Positions 25,604 to 33,408 of a DNA stretch of 37,986 nt are shown one piece after another. Made by a program: the position numbers and the translations under genes. The DNA is from Bacteroidales bacterium. Lineage in GTDB: Bacteria > Bacteroidota > Bacteroidia > Bacteroidales > Bacteroidaceae. The stretch covers positions 1 through 37,986 of the forward strand of contig JAGHUS010000026.1 of the NCBI GenBank assembly GCA_018064685.1. The letters are read 5' to 3'. Numbering within the stretch: position 1 is the stretch's first letter; each line of letters opens with the position of its first letter. A model generated the notes under the pieces. It was not told the DNA's origin. It saw only the letters and a program-made list of their open reading frames with translations, and did not search any database.

Positions 25604-26290
25604 ATGGCAAATGTAAAGATAGAGTCCTCGTGGGAAGAAACCCTAAAGGAAGAGTTTGAGAAGCCTTACTTCGAGGAACTCATCCAGTTCGTCAAGGCAG
25701 AGTATGCGGCGGGGCCCTGCTACCCTCCCGGCCGTCTCATCTTCAATGCCTTCAATCACACACCGTTCGACAAGGTCAAGGTAGTCATCCTGGGGCAAGA
25801 TCCCTACCACGAACCCGGACAAGCGCACGGCCTGTGCTTCAGCGTGCCACAAGGTATCCCCGCGCCACCCTCGCTTGTCAACATCATGAAGGAGATACAG
25901 GCCGAAGGCTTTGACCAGCAGGCAGCCTTCAACAATCCCGGCCAGTGGCCCTACGACCTGACCCGTTGGGCCGACCAGGGCGTATTCCTGCTCAACACCT
26001 GCCTTAGCGTGCGTGCCCACCAGGCATTCAGCCACTCGGGACACGGATGGGAGACCTTCACCGACGCCGTCATCAAGACGCTGGCTGAGAAGCGCGAGGG
26101 ACTGGTCTTCCTGCTGTGGGGGGCTCCTGCCGGCAAGAAGGCGTCGCTCATCGACGGCACGCGCCATCTCGTGCTGCGTTCTGCCCACCCCAGCCCCCTC
26201 AGTGCCTATCGTGGCTTCTTCAACAATCATCATTTCACCCTAACCAACGATTATCTCATCCAGCATGGCCAACAACCCATTCAGTGGTAG
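25604..26290 (+). CDS. ung: Uracil-DNA glycosylase, family 1
   Basis: A 228-residue base-excision repair enzyme that removes uracil from DNA. The water-activating motif is GQDPYHEPGQAHG (D66) and the leucine-intercalation motif is HPSPLSAYRGF (H195). I start it at 25604 (MANVKIESSW); the six residues upstream come from the inverted-repeat element. Its last 26 bases overlap the start of the DUF3109 gene, so the two are probably translated from one message. Confidence 0.96.
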   Translation: MANVKIESSWEETLKEEFEKPYFEELIQFVKAEYAAGPCYPPGRLIFNAFNHTPFDKVKVVILGQDPYHEPGQAHGLCFSVPQGIPAPPSLVNIMKEIQAEGFDQQAAFNNPGQWPYDLTRWADQGVFLLNTCLSVRAHQAFSHSGHGWETFTDAVIKTLAEKREGLVFLLWGAPAGKKASLIDGTRHLVLRSAHPSPLSAYRGFFNNHHFTLTNDYLIQHGQQPIQW

Positions 26291-26837
26291 CGAACTACCC
26301 CCCATGATTATGGTGGGCGACGTGATAGTACACTCCGACATCCTAACAGAAAAGTTCAGTTGCGACATCAGTGCCTGCCACGGCCAGTGCTGCGAGGATG
26401 GCGATGCCGGAGCGCCTGTCACCCTCGACGAGATAGCCGACATCGAGGCGCAGCTCGACACTCTTTGGCCACAGCTCAGCGCATCGGCACAGGCTGTCAT
26501 CGACAAGCAGGGTGTGGCCTATACCGATCCCGAAGGCGACCTCGTTACCAGCATCGTTGGCGGTCGCGACTGCGCCTTCCGCGGTCCCCAGGGCTGCCTG
26601 CTCAGAGAGCGCCCCATCAGCTGCCACCTCTATCCCATACGCATGAAAGAGTTCGACAACAACATCGTCGGCCTACAATACCACCGTTGGAACATCTGCA
26701 AGGCAGCCATACTGAAGGGCGAGTCCGAAGACACCCCCCTCTACCGCTTTCTGCGCGACCCCCTCGTCCGCCGTTTCGGCGAAGCCTGGTACAAAGAACT
26801 CTGTGCCGTGGCAGAACAATTCAGGGTGATCAAGTAA
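26265..26837 (+). CDS. DUF3109 family cysteine-rich protein
   Basis: A 190-residue protein of the DUF3109 family, common in Bacteroidetes. Its cysteines fall in a pattern like that of metal-chelating YkgJ-type proteins: CDISACHGQCC (residues about 33-43), CAFRGPQGC (about 104-112), then CHLYP and later WNIC. A bound zinc or iron-sulfur centre is plausible but unproven, and I know no reaction for the family. The 26-base overlap with ung suggests translational coupling; a functional link to repair would be speculation. Its stop is 16 bases from the convergent epimerase stop. Confidence 0.85.
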   Translation: MANNPFSGSELPPMIMVGDVIVHSDILTEKFSCDISACHGQCCEDGDAGAPVTLDEIADIEAQLDTLWPQLSASAQAVIDKQGVAYTDPEGDLVTSIVGGRDCAFRGPQGCLLRERPISCHLYPIRMKEFDNNIVGLQYHRWNICKAAILKGESEDTPLYRFLRDPLVRRFGEAWYKELCAVAEQFRVIK

Positions 26838-26853
26838 TCCCCCTAACTTAGTA

Positions 26854-28089
26854 TCACTCGAAGGAGCGACGTATCATCTCGATACACATGCGCGAGTTGT
26901 GATAGGGACACTTCCAGAAACCAGCCAGATCATCATCCACGTTGGGGTTGCCCCATTCGTCGCAACTCCAATACCACTCGCCATGGCAGTCATCCAAGAG
27001 ATGCGTCTTGATGTAGTGCCAACAGTCGATGGCGTATTGCAAAGCCTGCTCGTCGCCCCAATGCTGATAGATATTGTAGTAGCCCACCACGGTCTCGGCC
27101 TGCACCCACCAGTGACGGTCAGGTTCGCGGTAGTGGGTGTCGAGGTTTGCTTCGTGAGTCATCGACCCGTCGTTGTTCAGTCCAGCCTCAGCCGCACGAG
27201 CCACAGCACGAACGATGGGTTGCACCCGTTGCAACAGAGCCTCATCGCCCAACACCAGAACGGCCTCGTGAATCAGCCACGAGCACTCAATGTCGTGACC
27301 GTAACTCTCGCGTTGATGCCCCGCACGCCCCCAATCCATCGTAAAGAAGAGGTCGAGATGCATGGTGTCGGCATTGAGGATGTGGTCGCAAAAAAGACCG
27401 ATAAGCTCGCGCTGTGCCTCGACGGGATGGCGCAAGGATGCCATCGAGAACAAAGCCTGCAAAGCAGGGCATTCGTTCAAGCAACGGATAAGGTTGGTAT
27501 AGGCCTCGAGGATGTGCAGGTGGGTGTTTTGCGACTTAGGTTGATTATCGTCCACAGCCGACAGTCGCATATCCTCCATCACGCCCCAATCCTCCGTACA
27601 AGCCTCAATATAGCCACCATACAGCGGGTCATGACCGTACCGCTCAATGAGTTCATAAAGCGATACTACCAGCCAGCCTGCCTCTTGGTGCATCTCCTCC
27701 ATGCCGCATTCATCGCGCGTGGCCAGCAGAAACTCGGTAAGGCCGTACAACATGAAGGCCTGTGCATAGAACTGTTTGTGGCGATCCACAGGGCGTCCGA
27801 GGCAGTCCACCTCCCAATACATACCGCCATACTCGCGGTCCACAAAATAGCGCATGATGTACTCCTCAGCACGAATGGCTGCACGCAGATACTCGGGCTG
27901 ACGAGTGAGTCGATAAGCAGCGGAGAATGACCACAGGATGCGGGCATTGAGTATGCCGCCCTTGGGGGCATCGGGCACCAGCGTACCGTCGCCCCGCATG
28001 CGACCGTAGTAACCACCATGCTCACAATCCTGCATACGCAACCAAAAGGAGAGGATGCGGGAGAGTTCGGAAGAGAATTCACAATTCAT
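26854..28089 (-). CDS. AGE-family 2-epimerase (cellobiose/mannobiose type)
   Basis: A 411-residue (alpha/alpha)6-barrel protein of the N-acylglucosamine 2-epimerase superfamily. The conserved histidines expected in disaccharide 2-epimerases are present: H190 and H192 in QNTHLHILEAYTNL, H265 in SYGHDIECSWL and H397 in CPYHNSRMCIEM. Its place beside a GH130 phosphorylase and a sugar transporter points to beta-1,4-mannobiose as substrate, epimerised to mannosyl-glucose, as in the pathway described for Bacteroides fragilis. Cellobiose is the alternative substrate. There is no signal peptide, so it acts in the cytoplasm. It is the last gene of the operon; the 101-base gap before it holds AT-rich words and a GC-rich palindrome. 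Confidence 0.88.
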   Translation of the reverse strand: MNCEFSSELSRILSFWLRMQDCEHGGYYGRMRGDGTLVPDAPKGGILNARILWSFSAAYRLTRQPEYLRAAIRAEEYIMRYFVDREYGGMYWEVDCLGRPVDRHKQFYAQAFMLYGLTEFLLATRDECGMEEMHQEAGWLVVSLYELIERYGHDPLYGGYIEACTEDWGVMEDMRLSAVDDNQPKSQNTHLHILEAYTNLIRCLNECPALQALFSMASLRHPVEAQRELIGLFCDHILNADTMHLDLFFTMDWGRAGHQRESYGHDIECSWLIHEAVLVLGDEALLQRVQPIVRAVARAAEAGLNNDGSMTHEANLDTHYREPDRHWWVQAETVVGYYNIYQHWGDEQALQYAIDCWHYIKTHLLDDCHGEWYWSCDEWGNPNVDDDLAGFWKCPYHNSRMCIEMIRRSFE

Positions 28090-28210
28090 AATTCACAATT
28101 CATAATTCACAATTAGACTGCGCAGTGCCTACGCCACCCAGTCTGCAATCCTCCCCTTGGGGGAGCCAGAGGGGGCTTTCCCCTCGGGAGCTAGAGGGGG
28201 CTTTGAGGGG
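28078..28210. repeat. AT-rich words and GC-rich palindromic repeat at the transporter 3' end
   Basis: 28078-28114 repeats the word ATTCACAATTCATA. 28150-28210 holds CTCCCC-TT-GGGGGAG followed by two copies of an AGAGGGGGCTTT word with CCCTCGGGAG between. The second part runs into the transporter gene and encodes its last residues (SPQSPL) and stop codon. Confidence 0.75.
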
Positions 28211-29549
28211 AGTTCGCCACTCGTTTAAAACCATACGCCAACACACCCATGATCAGTGCAAACAGGGCGGGAAAGAGCGAGAAGAGGGCCCATACCATGG
28301 TGCGCACAGAGGCGGTGATGGACGAGGGATCGAGCACCTGGCTGCCAGTTGAGTCCTGTACCATATGAGCACCAGCCATACCCAGAAGCAGGGCAACGAG
28401 CGAACCTGAGATAGCTCCCCCCAACTTCTGTGCCATCGTGCCCGACGAGAAGATGAGACCCGTCGACGAGGTGCCGAAGCGATGCGTCGTATAGTCAGCC
28501 ACATCGGCATACATAGACCACAACAAGGGGGAATAGATGCCCACGCCCACCGACGAGAGCACCAACAGCAGCACAATGAGCCAGACGAAACTAGCGGACA
28601 TCGGCACAAAGAAAGTGGCAGCCGAGATGATGAAGCAGATAGCTGCAGCACACATAAAGGCGACACGCTTGCTGCCCACCCGACGGGTGAACCACGGTGC
28701 AGCAGCACCCGCCAGCATGCAGGTGACTTCACCGAAAGACATCAGCACGGTGTAGTTGATAAGGAATCCACCTATCGAGACATCGCCATCCAGACAGTAT
28801 GATATCATGTAACCCGCCACAGCATAACGGAATCCGGTGAAGAAATTGGTGCAGATGCCCATGGCGGTAAGGCGTAGCCAAGGACCGTTGTGCAACAAGT
28901 TGGCATACTGTCGCAAAGAGAATCTCTCTGCACGAACAGGCTTGAGGCGCTCGCGCGTCAGCAAGCCACAGACGAGCGTAAGCACAGCTGCCACGCCGCC
29001 CAGTATCCACCCCGCCATGGCATACTGATGCTGGGGTGTGCCACCCACCCAACGCTGCAGATAGGGAAAGGCTTCGAGCATAACAAACCCCATGGCATAG
29101 GCTCCAACCATGCGATAAGCCGAGAACTGGTTCTTCTCGTCATCGTCGGCCGTCATCACGCCCAACAGCGAACCGTAAGGCACGTTGACCATCGTGTAAA
29201 CGGCCATCATGAGCAGATAGACGGTATAGGCATAGATGCGCTTGCCCACAGGACCGAAGTCGGGGGTGGTGAGCAGCAAAGCAAAGACTAAGCCAAAGGG
29301 TATGGCACCAAAGATGAGCCAGGGGCGATACGTGCCCCAACGGCTCTGGGTGCGATCGGCAATGCTACCCATAAGCGGATCGGTGACGACGTCGAAGAGA
29401 CGTGCCACGAGCATCAATACCGCAGCATCGGCAAACGAGAGTCCGAAGACATCGGTAAAGTACAGGGGGAAGGCAATGCACATCACCTTCCATACGATGC
29501 CACCCGCTCCGGCATCACCCATCGCATAAGCTATCTTCTCCCTCAGCAT
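28191..29549 (-). CDS. GPH-type sugar:cation symporter (MFS)
   Basis: A 452-residue membrane protein with about twelve hydrophobic segments. It begins [16 protein letters not shown], the N-terminal signature of the glycoside-pentoside-hexuronide symporter family. The [21 protein letters not shown] loop (quoted in parts: [18 protein letters not shown]) between the second and third helices also fits. It sits between the GH130 phosphorylase and the epimerase, so it probably imports mannobiose or short manno-oligosaccharides across the inner membrane. Its start overlaps the GH130 stop by 7 bases, implying coupled translation. Its C-terminal six residues are encoded by a GC-rich repeat. Confidence 0.92.
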   Translation of the reverse strand: MLREKIAYAMGDAGAGGIVWKVMCIAFPLYFTDVFGLSFADAAVLMLVARLFDVVTDPLMGSIADRTQSRWGTYRPWLIFGAIPFGLVFALLLTTPDFGPVGKRIYAYTVYLLMMAVYTMVNVPYGSLLGVMTADDDEKNQFSAYRMVGAYAMGFVMLEAFPYLQRWVGGTPQHQYAMAGWILGGVAAVLTLVCGLLTRERLKPVRAERFSLRQYANLLHNGPWLRLTAMGICTNFFTGFRYAVAGYMISYCLDGDVSIGGFLINYTVLMSFGEVTCMLAGAAAPWFTRRVGSKRVAFMCAAAICFIISAATFFVPMSASFVWLIVLLLVLSSVGVGIYSPLLWSMYADVADYTTHRFGTSSTGLIFSSGTMAQKLGGAISGSLVALLLGMAGAHMVQDSTGSQVLDPSSITASVRTMVWALFSLFPALFALIMGVLAYGFKRVANSPQSPL

Positions 29550-30748
29550 GAACGATTCCTCCTGATCAAATCCTTGATGGTGTTAACCGAGGCTGTGGTG
29601 CTGAGGCCATCCTCGGGTGTATGCAAACAATAGTCTACAAGGCGGTCAATGGTGCTGGTGGCTACGTGCAGACGGGTGTCGGACGAGGCGTAGTAGATGA
29701 AGACACGGCCGTCCTCGTCGGCTATCCAACCGTTGCTGAAGAGTACATTCATCACGTCACCCACATACTCCTCTCCCTTGGGCACCATCAGATAGCCGCC
29801 AGGCTGGGCTATGGTGCGTGTGGGGTCGTCGAGCGCCGTCATGTACATATACAATACGTAGCGCAGACCGCTGGCACAAGCGCGTACGCCATGCGCCAGA
29901 TGCAGCCAGCCTTGGGGGGTCTTGATGGGGTGAGGGCCCTCGCCGTTCTTCACCTCCATGATGGTGTGGTAGCGACGCTCGTTGATGATAGTCTCCTCCT
30001 TCACCTCGGCATGCTCGATGTCGTCGATGAGCGCCCAACCGATGCCACCGCCACTACCGGTGTCGATGAAGCCGTCTTGCGGACGGGTGTAAAGAGCATA
30101 ATATTTACGATTTGACGATTTACTATTTACGATTTCTTCCTTTTCTATGAACTCTGGGTGCAGCACTACGTTGCGTTGCTGCGAGAGACTCTTGAGGTCG
30201 GGTAGACGCTCCCAGTTGACGAGGTCCTTGGTGCGTGCAATGCCGCAGGTGGCTGTGGCTGCGCTGAGGTCGGCGGGCTGGCTGTCGTCGTGACGCTCCA
30301 CGCAGAAGAGGCCGTAGATGAAGCCGTCCTCGTGGCGTGTCAGTCGCATGTCGTAGATGTTGGTGGCGGGCTCGTTGTCGCCTTCGGGCATGGTGATGGG
30401 CTCGTCCCAGAAGCGGAAGTTGTCGATGCCGTTGGGCGACTCTGCCACGGCAAAGAACGACTTGCGGTCGGCACCCTCTACGCGTACCACCACCACATAC
30501 TTATCGCCCCACTTGATGGCACCGCTGTTCATCGTGGCGTTCATCATGATGCGCTCCATGAAGTAGGGGTTCGTCTCGGGGTTGAAGTCGTAGCGCCACT
30601 CCATTGGAGTGTGTGCAGCGGTGAGTACGGGGTTCTCGTAGCGGTCGACGATGCCATTGCCCAGTTCCTCGCGCTTGTTGGGGCGAGAGAGCAGTGCTTC
30701 GTGGCGTGCCGTGATCTTTGTCTTTCTATCTTTGAAAATATCGTTCAT
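29543..30748 (-). CDS. GH130 phosphorylase, mannosyl-glucose type
   Basis: A 401-residue cytoplasmic five-bladed propeller enzyme of family GH130. It is expected to split beta-1,4-mannosyl-glucose (or mannobiose) with phosphate to mannose-1-phosphate. The catalytic aspartate is D133 in [34 protein letters not shown] and the [16 protein letters not shown] segment fit subfamily 1, whose known member in B. fragilis acts on mannosyl-glucose. Around residues 202-215 ([14 protein letters not shown]) there are about 12 residues more than expected, encoded by TTTACGATT word repeats. The epimerase and transporter beside it complete the mannobiose pathway. No signal peptide is present. Confidence 0.92.
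   Translation of the reverse strand: MNDIFKDRKTKITARHEALLSRPNKREELGNGIVDRYENPVLTAAHTPMEWRYDFNPETNPYFMERIMMNATMNSGAIKWGDKYVVVVRVEGADRKSFFAVAESPNGIDNFRFWDEPITMPEGDNEPATNIYDMRLTRHEDGFIYGLFCVERHDDSQPADLSAATATCGIARTKDLVNWERLPDLKSLSQQRNVVLHPEFIEKEEIVNSKSSNRKYYALYTRPQDGFIDTGSGGGIGWALIDDIEHAEVKEETIINERRYHTIMEVKNGEGPHPIKTPQGWLHLAHGVRACASGLRYVLYMYMTALDDPTRTIAQPGGYLMVPKGEEYVGDVMNVLFSNGWIADEDGRVFIYYASSDTRLHVATSTIDRLVDYCLHTPEDGLSTTASVNTIKDLIRRNRSC
30103..30135. repeat. TTTACGATT word repeat inside the GH130 gene
   Basis: On the plus strand ATTTACGATTTGACGATTTA continues into another TTTACGATTT, so the word recurs about four times at 8-9 base spacing. It resembles the intergenic TTCGATTT words just upstream of this gene (30764-30791). 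It is in frame and adds about 12 residues. Confidence 0.75.
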
Positions 30749-30763
30749 AATAGTTTGCTTGTT

Positions 30764-30837
30764 TTCGATTTTTCGATCTTTCGATTTTTCGGGGTATTCA
30801 ATCTAACCTCACAGCCTCGCTACCTCACTACCTCACT
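30764..30837. repeat. 8 bp word repeats between GH27-GH26 and GH130 genes
   Basis: TTCGATTT-type 8 bp words repeat about four times (30764-30791). After a short gap, CCTCACTA or CTCGCTAC words repeat (about 30812-30837) up to and into the 3' end of the GH27-GH26 gene, whose last residues they touch. Confidence 0.75.
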
Positions 30838-33107
30838 TTGGTGTTATGCGATTGATAGAACTTGACGAAATCTTTCACACCATTGTGACCAGGATAGGGT
30901 ACATAGTAATGTCGAGGCGTTTCATGCGCATTGCGCCATACGAGTACATAGGCAATATTGTGGCCTTCGATGGCGGGGGCCAGGGTCTCAGTCCACCAAT
31001 TGTCTGAGGGGATTCCCTCATAGCCCGTCTCGGTCAAGGCTGCCACTTTGCCGTGCTTCTTAGCTACGCTGCAAACGGTTGTCAGCAGAGTGCCAATGCT
31101 CTGGGTGTATCGGTTCAAGGCAGCCTTGTCTTCGGGCTTGGCCATGCAATAGGAGTCGAAGCCCAGGACGTCGATGATATCGTCGCCAGGGTAGCGCTCG
31201 AGGTATTTCTCTTCGCTCGAACCGCACTCGTTTCCCGAGGAGTAGGCATAAAGCACATTGTCCACACCCTTCTGCTTCAGATGATTGGCAGTGAGGCGCC
31301 ACAGTGCGACATACTGCTCACGGGTACAGATGTTCTGTCCCCACCAAAACCACGAACCGGTGTGCTCGTGCCAGGGACGGAAGAGTACAGGTACGGGGGT
31401 GCCATCTTCGGTCTTCAGTGAGAGAAGGAAATCGGCTACGATGTCCAGTCTGCCAAGGAAATTCTGATGCAGCTCGCCGCCTTCGAGTATGCTGGCTACG
31501 GTCATCTTCTCCTGCTCGGCCTTGTCCTTGCCTTCCACCCATGCCGTACCGCCTGTCAAGGGGTTGTCGGCATGCCAGCTCAGGGTGGACATACCACCTC
31601 GTTCGTACTGACGGATGATCTCCTTGCGCATACGGTCGAAGGGCACACCGTCGAGATTGGCTTTGCCGCCCAGTTCGATACGTCCCAGGTCAAAGCCCAT
31701 CACAGGAGGATACTCACCGGTTACGCTCTTCACGTCCGAACGATCCTCGTCGTCCTTCCAACCGTGACCATATACGGGGTCGTCCTGATGACCGAACATA
31801 TACCGGCCACTCTTGGCTATCTTGTGCAGACTTGTCAGCAGTTGGGCAGTCTGCTTCTTGCCCTGGACGGCAGCCTTTGCCGGCTTGCTGGGCGTGAGAC
31901 GATAGCTGATGACGTCGCGGGCAGGCACGGTGACGGTGCGCCACGTCTTGTCCTTCGTGGTGGTCTTGCCCTCTTCCTTGTATGCCCAGAGGTCGCGCAC
32001 CTTGTAGATGGTGTTGTAGAACTGCGTGCTGCGCTTGCTTACCTGGTCGTCGGTGAGGTTGAAGCGTTGCCAGTTGAGGTCGTAGGTAATGGGAGCCTGG
32101 GTGGGGTTGAGGATAGTCATGGCCCAGTCGCCGCCAGCCAAAGGCTTGAACCAGAACTCAAGACCCTGCTCGTTGCGCAGGTGCAGACCCTGCACGCCCA
32201 GCTCGTCCTGGTCGATGGCTATCATCTCGCGGTTCATCACGATGTCCTTGGTCTCCTGACTCATGTTGCGGATGTCGTTGCCCAGGATAAGGGGAGCGGC
32301 CAGCATACACCACATAGTGAAGTGGGCGCGATCCTCGTTGACAGCCATGCCATTGCCCACCTCCAGCATGTCAGGGTCGTTCCAATGGCCGGGACCTGCA
32401 TAGATGCGAAGCGGTTCGGCCAGACGGATGCACTGCATCACGCCGATGTCGGTGAAACCGCCCTTGTGCACACGGGTAGAGTCGAAGTTGCACCAGATGT
32501 CGGGACCAATGCGCCAACTGTGGCCAATCTCGCTCGCCCACTTCCAGGGCTGATGCTGTCCCCACTCGCACATACTGAGGAAGATGGGGCGACCAGCCTC
32601 GCGCAGTGCGTCGCTCATCAGCTGGTAGGCACCCATGGCATTGATGTTGGTGGTGTTGCACCAGTCCTCCTTGAGGTAGTCCACCTCCCAACGGGCATAC
32701 TGCAGTGCGTCCTGATACTCGTGGCCGAAGCTGCCCGGCATACCGGCACAGGTGCCCGTGCCGCAGTCGCTGTAGATACCCAGTTTCAGACCCTTGCCGT
32801 GCATGTGGTCAGCCAGACTCTTCATGCCGCTCGGGAACTTCTTGGCATCGGGCTGTATGAAACCGTCCTTGTCGCGCTTGCCGTGCCAGCAGTCGTCTAT
32901 ATTAATGTAGGTGTATCCTGCTTCGCTCAGTCCCGACTCCACCATGGCATCGGCAATGCCACGGATGATGTCCTCGTTGATGTTGCCTGCAAACTTGTTC
33001 CAGGTGCTCCAACCCATCTGTGGGCGGTCGCCAATCTTCTCCCATTTCTGGGCATGCAGGTTGGTGCACGCCAGTAGGGCAAGAATGATAAATGTTAGTT
33101 TTTTCAT
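30828..33107 (-). CDS. Fused GH27 alpha-galactosidase and GH26 beta-mannanase
   Basis: A 759-residue exported enzyme with two catalytic domains. The N-terminus is a signal peptide; both a cut after NLHAQ and a lipoprotein-type LLAC (Cys14) are possible. Residues about 21-405 are GH27: MGWSTWNKF, NIDDCWHG, nucleophile D148 in DYLKEDWCN, acid/base D203 in IGPDIW. A short lysine/alanine-rich linker (406-418) leads to GH26 (about 419-759): acid/base E581 in FRPWHEHTGSWFWWG and nucleophile E693 in LTETGYEG. One protein could therefore strip galactose branches and cut the mannan backbone. All catalytic residues of both halves are present. It lies in the middle of the mannan operon, after a decayed gene. 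Confidence 0.93.
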   Translation of the reverse strand: MKKLTFIILALLACTNLHAQKWEKIGDRPQMGWSTWNKFAGNINEDIIRGIADAMVESGLSEAGYTYINIDDCWHGKRDKDGFIQPDAKKFPSGMKSLADHMHGKGLKLGIYSDCGTGTCAGMPGSFGHEYQDALQYARWEVDYLKEDWCNTTNINAMGAYQLMSDALREAGRPIFLSMCEWGQHQPWKWASEIGHSWRIGPDIWCNFDSTRVHKGGFTDIGVMQCIRLAEPLRIYAGPGHWNDPDMLEVGNGMAVNEDRAHFTMWCMLAAPLILGNDIRNMSQETKDIVMNREMIAIDQDELGVQGLHLRNEQGLEFWFKPLAGGDWAMTILNPTQAPITYDLNWQRFNLTDDQVSKRSTQFYNTIYKVRDLWAYKEEGKTTTKDKTWRTVTVPARDVISYRLTPSKPAKAAVQGKKQTAQLLTSLHKIAKSGRYMFGHQDDPVYGHGWKDDEDRSDVKSVTGEYPPVMGFDLGRIELGGKANLDGVPFDRMRKEIIRQYERGGMSTLSWHADNPLTGGTAWVEGKDKAEQEKMTVASILEGGELHQNFLGRLDIVADFLLSLKTEDGTPVPVLFRPWHEHTGSWFWWGQNICTREQYVALWRLTANHLKQKGVDNVLYAYSSGNECGSSEEKYLERYPGDDIIDVLGFDSYCMAKPEDKAALNRYTQSIGTLLTTVCSVAKKHGKVAALTETGYEGIPSDNWWTETLAPAIEGHNIAYVLVWRNAHETPRHYYVPYPGHNGVKDFVKFYQSHNTKVR

Positions 33108-33111
33108 ATTG

Positions 33112-33155
33112 TTTGATTGTTCGATTGTTCGATGTTACGATTGTTCGATTATTCG
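33112..33155. repeat. 8 bp word repeat (GATTGTTC)
   Basis: GATTGTTC and variants (GATGTTAC, GATTATTC) repeat five times in register directly upstream of the GH27-GH26 start codon, between it and the decayed gene. Confidence 0.85.
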
Positions 33156-33164
33156 TGTGTGTTC

Positions 33165-33357
33165 TTATTTTAGATAATTGTTGATGAAATCCAGACGGGG
33201 TTGGTAATAGAGTTTGTTCCATACTGGAAAATCCTCGCCACTAGACCAGGCATGGGTGCGGAAAGGCACACAGTTGAGCCCAGCCGTCGAGCGTAGATAC
33301 GGCTAGCATTGTTATCGTGAAGAGTATGCCCAAAAGGCTGGGAGATATCTTATTCAT
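33165..33357 (-). pseudogene. Remnant of a secreted protein gene inside the mannan operon
   Basis: On the minus strand an ATG at 33357 opens a typical signal peptide (MNKISPSLLGILFTITMLAV, then a WAQ site). This frame stops after about 38 codons. In the next frame a C-terminal-looking stretch, with THAWSSGEDFPVWNKLYYQP then RLDFINNYLK and a stop at 33165, follows directly. The two pieces look like the head and tail of one exported enzyme with its middle deleted and the frame lost. I do not recognise the family. The gap between the GH2 and GH27-GH26 genes (33108-33408) otherwise holds only a word repeat. Confidence 0.6.
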
Positions 33358-33408
33358 GAGGATTTTTTTCGATATTTCGGGGGATCGAGGATTCGATTTG
33401 GTGGAATG

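Noticed and set aside
31467..33077. 536-codon open frame on the plus strand
   Set aside because: It lies wholly opposite the GH27-GH26 gene and matches no family I know; the minus-strand gene has full catalytic motifs.
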